Positions 5,031-7,012 of a DNA stretch of 7,012 nt are shown here, piece by piece. Under the pieces are notes generated by a model. It did no database searches and had not been told where the DNA came from. It saw nothing but the letters and a program-made list of their open reading frames with translations. Source of the stretch: Microcaldota archaeon (GTDB taxonomy: Archaea; Micrarchaeota; Micrarchaeia; Anstonellales; Bilamarchaeaceae); NCBI GenBank assembly GCA_021823425.1, contig JAKANX010000051.1, forward strand, positions 1-7,012, given 5' to 3'. The translations under genes were made by a program, and so were the position numbers. Position 1 is the first letter of the stretch; each line of letters opens with the position of its first letter.

Positions 5031-5360
5031 ATGAGCGAAAAACCCAGGCTATGGTTCAAGGGGCCGGAACCGAAAAAAGTGCAGCTTCTCAAGAAGAACG
5101 AGTATCCTTCCGACCTTGTCATAGGCGGCGTATGCAAGCCGGCTGGCACTTCCGAGGTCTCGCGCGGGCGCGCGGCAAAGGCCGTGGAAAAGGGATTCCT
5201 AGACCGGGTGAAGAGCCTCAAGGGCCGTTTCGGGTTCGGAAAGCCCGATTTGAAGGGAAACTTCGGGCGCGTGCTCGAAGAGGCGCCCCGGAGCGAACCG
5301 ATGGGCGTGGAGGCCGCGCTTCCGCCGAATTACAGGGTCGATCCGCGGAATAAGGCCTAA
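5031..5360 (+). CDS. Small basic protein of unknown function
   Basis: I do not recognise this 109-residue protein. It is rich in Lys, Arg, Gly and Pro, with one cysteine (C35), no signal peptide and no membrane segment. A central helix-prone stretch (about 46-62, RGRAAKAVEKGFLDRVK) is followed by a Gly/Phe/Lys-rich part (63-80, with GRFGFGKPDLKGNFGR), and the last 20 residues are Pro-rich and probably extended. The basic, Gly/Phe-rich composition would suit nucleic-acid or ribosome contact, but that is inference from composition alone. The start is supported by the palindromic TATA 26.5 bases upstream. Codon choice resembles the neighbours, and the competing frame beginning at 5012 lacks promoter fit. 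It is divergent from the HEAT-repeat gene. An AT-rich gap of about 93 bases separates it from dapA, which seems to have its own promoter. Confidence 0.7.
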   Translation: MSEKPRLWFKGPEPKKVQLLKKNEYPSDLVIGGVCKPAGTSEVSRGRAAKAVEKGFLDRVKSLKGRFGFGKPDLKGNFGRVLEEAPRSEPMGVEAALPPNYRVDPRNKA

Positions 5361-5401
5361 ATTGTTCTATTTCTGACATTTTGTCAAATTCCTGTCATTA
5401 G
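5361..5401 (+). promoter_or_regulatory. T-rich 3' region with TGACA/TGTCA repeats upstream of dapA
   Basis: The region after the stop at 5360 is T-rich and could terminate the upstream transcript. It contains TGACA (5374-5378) and TGTCA (5382-5386), an inverted pair with a 3-base spacer, and another TGTCA at 5393-5397, 11 bases after the second. The spacing of about one DNA turn just upstream of the dapA promoter is compatible with a regulator-binding site, but the arms are short and could be chance. Confidence 0.3.
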
Positions 5402-5419
5402 TTATTAATATAATTATTA
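5402..5419 (+). promoter_or_regulatory. Probable TATA region of the dapA-dapB operon
   Basis: An 18-base run made only of A and T lies 35-52 bases upstream of the dapA ATG. A TATA box centred anywhere from 5410 to 5418 would place the transcript start at about 5436-5444, leaving a short leader with the GAGGTGG ribosome-binding site. The exact box cannot be chosen by eye. Confidence 0.5.
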
Positions 5420-5441
5420 CAGATGTATTTGCCTCAGTAAA

Positions 5442-5448
5442 GAGGTGG
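5442..5448 (+). promoter_or_regulatory. Shine-Dalgarno site of dapA that decides the start
   Basis: GAGGTGG matches the 16S-complementary GGAGGTGAT and sits 5 bases before the ATG at 5454. The GTG inside it (5445) is in frame and could be mistaken for the start, but then it would consume its own ribosome-binding site. Confidence 0.75.
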
Positions 5449-5453
5449 ATTTT

Positions 5454-6353
5454 ATGCACGAATATTCGGGAATATACTGCCCCATAGTCACCCCCTTCAA
5501 AAAGGACGGAAGCGTGGACGAGGACGGCCTTCGGAGCGTCATCAATTTCGTGTTGGACAAGCAGAAGGTCACGGGCCTCGTGCCCTGCGGAACGACCGGG
5601 GAGAGCCCTGCGCTCACCGAGGAGGAGCACGTGGGCGTAATTCGCAGCACCGTGAAGGCTGCAGGGGGGAAGGTGCCCATAATCGCGGGCTCCGGGACTA
5701 ATTGCACTGGGGACACGGTCAGGCTCACCAAGTGGGCGGACGAGGCGGGAGCAGACGCGTTCCTAGTAGTGGGGCCTTACTACAACAAGCCTTCCATGGA
5801 GGGCATGGCGGCGCATTACGGCGCTGTCGCCAAGTGCACCAAGAAGGACGTGATAATCTACAACATTCCCGGAAGGACGAGCAAGAACATAGAGCCCAAG
5901 ACGATTCTTGAAATAGCGAAGAACAACCATAATGTGGTGGGGCTCAAGGACGCGGCAGGCAGCATAGACCAGACGATGGAAATCCTTGCCGGGAGCAGGA
6001 AGCTCGGGAAGAAGTTCTACGTGCTAGCTGGCGACGACCAGATGACCTATCCCACTCTCGCCTTGGGCGGGCATGGCGCGATTTCCGCAGTCTCGCACGT
6101 CGTAGGCGCGGAAATGGTGGAAATGGTCGGGCACGCGAAGGCCGGAAGGTGGGACGAGGCGAGGGAAATACATTTCTCCATACTGCCGGCAATCAAGCTC
6201 CTTTTCCTTGAAACGAACCCGGCGCCGGTGAAGGCCGCGATGGAGATGATGGGCGTGATTGAGAACGACCCGCTCCGCCTGCCGCTCGTGTCCATGACGG
6301 CTGCGGGAAGGGAGAAGCTCAAGGCCGAATTGAAGAATTTAGGCAAGATATAG
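5454..6353 (+). CDS. dapA: 4-hydroxy-tetrahydrodipicolinate synthase
   Basis: The enzyme condenses pyruvate with aspartate 4-semialdehyde, the first committed step of diaminopimelate/lysine synthesis, in the cytoplasm. The 299-residue length and TIM-barrel pattern are typical. Counting from ATG 5454, VGLKDAAG (162-169) holds the Schiff-base lysine K165, YNIPGRT (136-142) the catalytic Y136 and substrate-binding R141, GTTGES (46-51) the paired threonines T47/T48, and PYYNKP (108-113) the tyrosine relay residue Y110. ETNPAPVKAAM (253-263) is also characteristic. These features separate it from N-acetylneuraminate lyase and keto-deoxy-gluconate aldolases of the same superfamily, although the family is easily misassigned. 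The neighbouring dapB makes the lysine-pathway role firm. The start is set by GAGGTGG 5 bases before the ATG; the in-frame GTG at 5445 is part of that site. dapB follows after 37 bases without a TATA, so the two are probably one transcript. Confidence 0.96.
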   Translation: MHEYSGIYCPIVTPFKKDGSVDEDGLRSVINFVLDKQKVTGLVPCGTTGESPALTEEEHVGVIRSTVKAAGGKVPIIAGSGTNCTGDTVRLTKWADEAGADAFLVVGPYYNKPSMEGMAAHYGAVAKCTKKDVIIYNIPGRTSKNIEPKTILEIAKNNHNVVGLKDAAGSIDQTMEILAGSRKLGKKFYVLAGDDQMTYPTLALGGHGAISAVSHVVGAEMVEMVGHAKAGRWDEAREIHFSILPAIKLLFLETNPAPVKAAMEMMGVIENDPLRLPLVSMTAAGREKLKAELKNLGKI

Positions 6354-6381
6354 GGGGGCCCGGAACGCAAGACTGGAAACC

Positions 6382-6387
6382 GGTGAT
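6382..6387 (+). promoter_or_regulatory. Shine-Dalgarno site of dapB
   Basis: GGTGAT is an exact match to the archaeal anti-Shine-Dalgarno complement, 3 bases before the ATG at 6391. No TATA box is seen in the 37-base, GC-rich gap after dapA, which supports translation from a dapA-dapB mRNA. Confidence 0.7.
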
Positions 6388-6390
6388 ATC

Positions 6391-7012
6391 ATGGTAAAGG
6401 TCGCATTTGTAGGACTAGGAAAGATGGGCGGGGCGGCGGCGAGGGTCGCTGCCGAAGAGCCCTCAATCCAAATTGTGGCGGGGGTGGAGCAGAACGGAGG
6501 GGCTAAGGCAACCTATCCAATATATACCCCGGACAGGCTTTCCGAGGCGATAAAGGACGCCGAAGTCGTCGTGGATTTCACCAACGCGCACGCAGCCTCG
6601 GAATCAATTCCCAAGATGATTGCGGCCGGAAAGAAGGTAATCGTCGGCACGACGGGTTTCACGCCCGAACAGATGAAGAAGATAACGGATGCTGCAAAGG
6701 CGCACAACACGCCCGTGCTGGTCGCGCCGAACTTCTCGGTTGGAGTGAATTTGTTCTTCAAGTTCGCAGGAGAGATGGCCGCCAAGCTCAAGGATTACGA
6801 CGTGGAAGTGATAGAGTGGCACCACAACCAGAAGAAGGACGCGCCCAGCGGGACGGCCGCGAAGGTCGCAAAGGTCATTCAGGACGCGCGCGGAGGAGGG
6901 GACGAGCTCGTGTACGGAAGGAGCGGGCTCATGCCCCGCAAGAGGAACGAGATAGGGGTGCATGCGGTGCGCGCCGGCGACATCGTGGGAATCCATTCAA
7001 TCTGGTTCGTGG
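6391..7012 (+). CDS. dapB: 4-hydroxy-tetrahydrodipicolinate reductase, 3' end missing
   Basis: The enzyme reduces the DapA product to tetrahydrodipicolinate with NAD(P)H, the second step of the diaminopimelate/lysine route. The first 207 residues are in the window and the frame is open at the right edge. The N-terminal Rossmann fold starts FVGLGKMGG (6-14), a GxGKMG version of the usual GxxGRMG. GTTGFT (86-91) contacts cofactor and substrate, and PNFSVGVN (113-120) is the conserved hinge. EWHHNQKKDAPSGTA (142-156) carries the catalytic H144/H145, K148 and the substrate-binding SGT. GVHAVRAGDIVGIH (189-202) is the usual C-terminal-domain motif. Loops between motifs are short compared with the 273-residue E. 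coli enzyme, so this is one of the compact DapB forms. It sits 37 bases after dapA with a strong ribosome-binding site, so the two steps are co-expressed. The tetrahydrodipicolinate so made could go on by any of the succinyl, acetyl, dehydrogenase or aminotransferase routes; the next gene is outside. Confidence 0.96.
   Translation, partial: MVKVAFVGLGKMGGAAARVAAEEPSIQIVAGVEQNGGAKATYPIYTPDRLSEAIKDAEVVVDFTNAHAASESIPKMIAAGKKVIVGTTGFTPEQMKKITDAAKAHNTPVLVAPNFSVGVNLFFKFAGEMAAKLKDYDVEVIEWHHNQKKDAPSGTAAKVAKVIQDARGGGDELVYGRSGLMPRKRNEIGVHAVRAGDIVGIHSIWFV

Noticed and set aside
5012..5353. Plus-strand open frame (113 codons) overlapping the small basic protein
   Set aside because: The start lies 7.5 bases from the TATA centre, too close for transcription to include it, and the product is highly Arg/Gly-rich in the manner of a shifted frame.
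5361..5453. Possible lysine riboswitch upstream of dapA
   Set aside because: The gap is only about 93 bases, AT-rich and partly promoter; the lysine aptamer needs well over 150 bases with a five-way junction, and the predicted leader is under 20 bases.
6354..6390. GGGGGGCCC in the dapA-dapB gap as a terminator stem
   Set aside because: The self-complementary GGGCCC has no loop and no following T-run, and dapB has a strong ribosome-binding site without its own TATA, so read-through is more likely.
6890..6901. CGGAGGAGGGG occurs both at the window's left edge and within dapB
   Set aside because: Short GC-rich coding matches inside two unrelated conserved genes; no flanking similarity, so chance repetition.

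Overview
The window reads as a compact chromosomal segment from an archaeon. The evidence is a truncated gene that looks like an archaeal Rnl3-type RNA ligase, a methyltransecting family otherwise described from archaea (COG2521-like methyltransferase), TATA boxes at archaeal distances from start codons, and a mix of leaderless genes and genes with GGTGAT-type Shine-Dalgarno sites. Coding sequence is moderately GC-rich with many G/C third positions, while the short intergenic gaps are AT-rich. The lineage cannot be fixed from the sequence. A small-genome (DPANN-like) archaeon is a guess based on compactness and on bacterial-looking lysine genes.

Layout. Positions 1-421 (minus) hold the N-terminal part of an ATP-dependent RNA ligase that runs off the left edge. 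It is divergent from a bitopic membrane protein with a probably glycosylated ectodomain (475-1275, plus). That gene converges on a minus-strand block, read from right to left: a small HEAT-repeat protein (4976-4467), seryl-tRNA synthetase (4434-3166), a COG2521-like methyltransferase (3155-2325), a second helical, HEAT-like protein (2289-1654) and a thioredoxin (1611-1297). The first HEAT gene is divergent from a 109-residue basic protein of unknown function (5031-5360, plus). This is followed by dapA (5454-6353) and dapB (6391 to the right edge), two consecutive steps of diaminopimelate/lysine synthesis. There are no RNA genes, mobile elements, CRISPR arrays or long non-coding stretches; the largest gap is about 93 bases.

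How it works together. serS and the methyltransferase gene are 10 bases apart and probably co-transcribed. dapA and dapB are 37 bases apart with no TATA between them, so they look like an operon. The other minus-strand genes each seem to have their own TATA box, pressed against or over the stop codon of the gene before.

The most distinctive feature is promoter architecture. Both divergent gene pairs have start codons 54-55 bases apart, with one perfectly palindromic TATA element midway, 25.5-28.5 bases from each start. This suggests one symmetric TATA serving two leaderless genes. Three downstream genes instead have a TATA about 35-38 bases upstream and a short leader with a Shine-Dalgarno site. 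A perfect 8-bp inverted repeat covers the thioredoxin promoter and ribosome-binding site.
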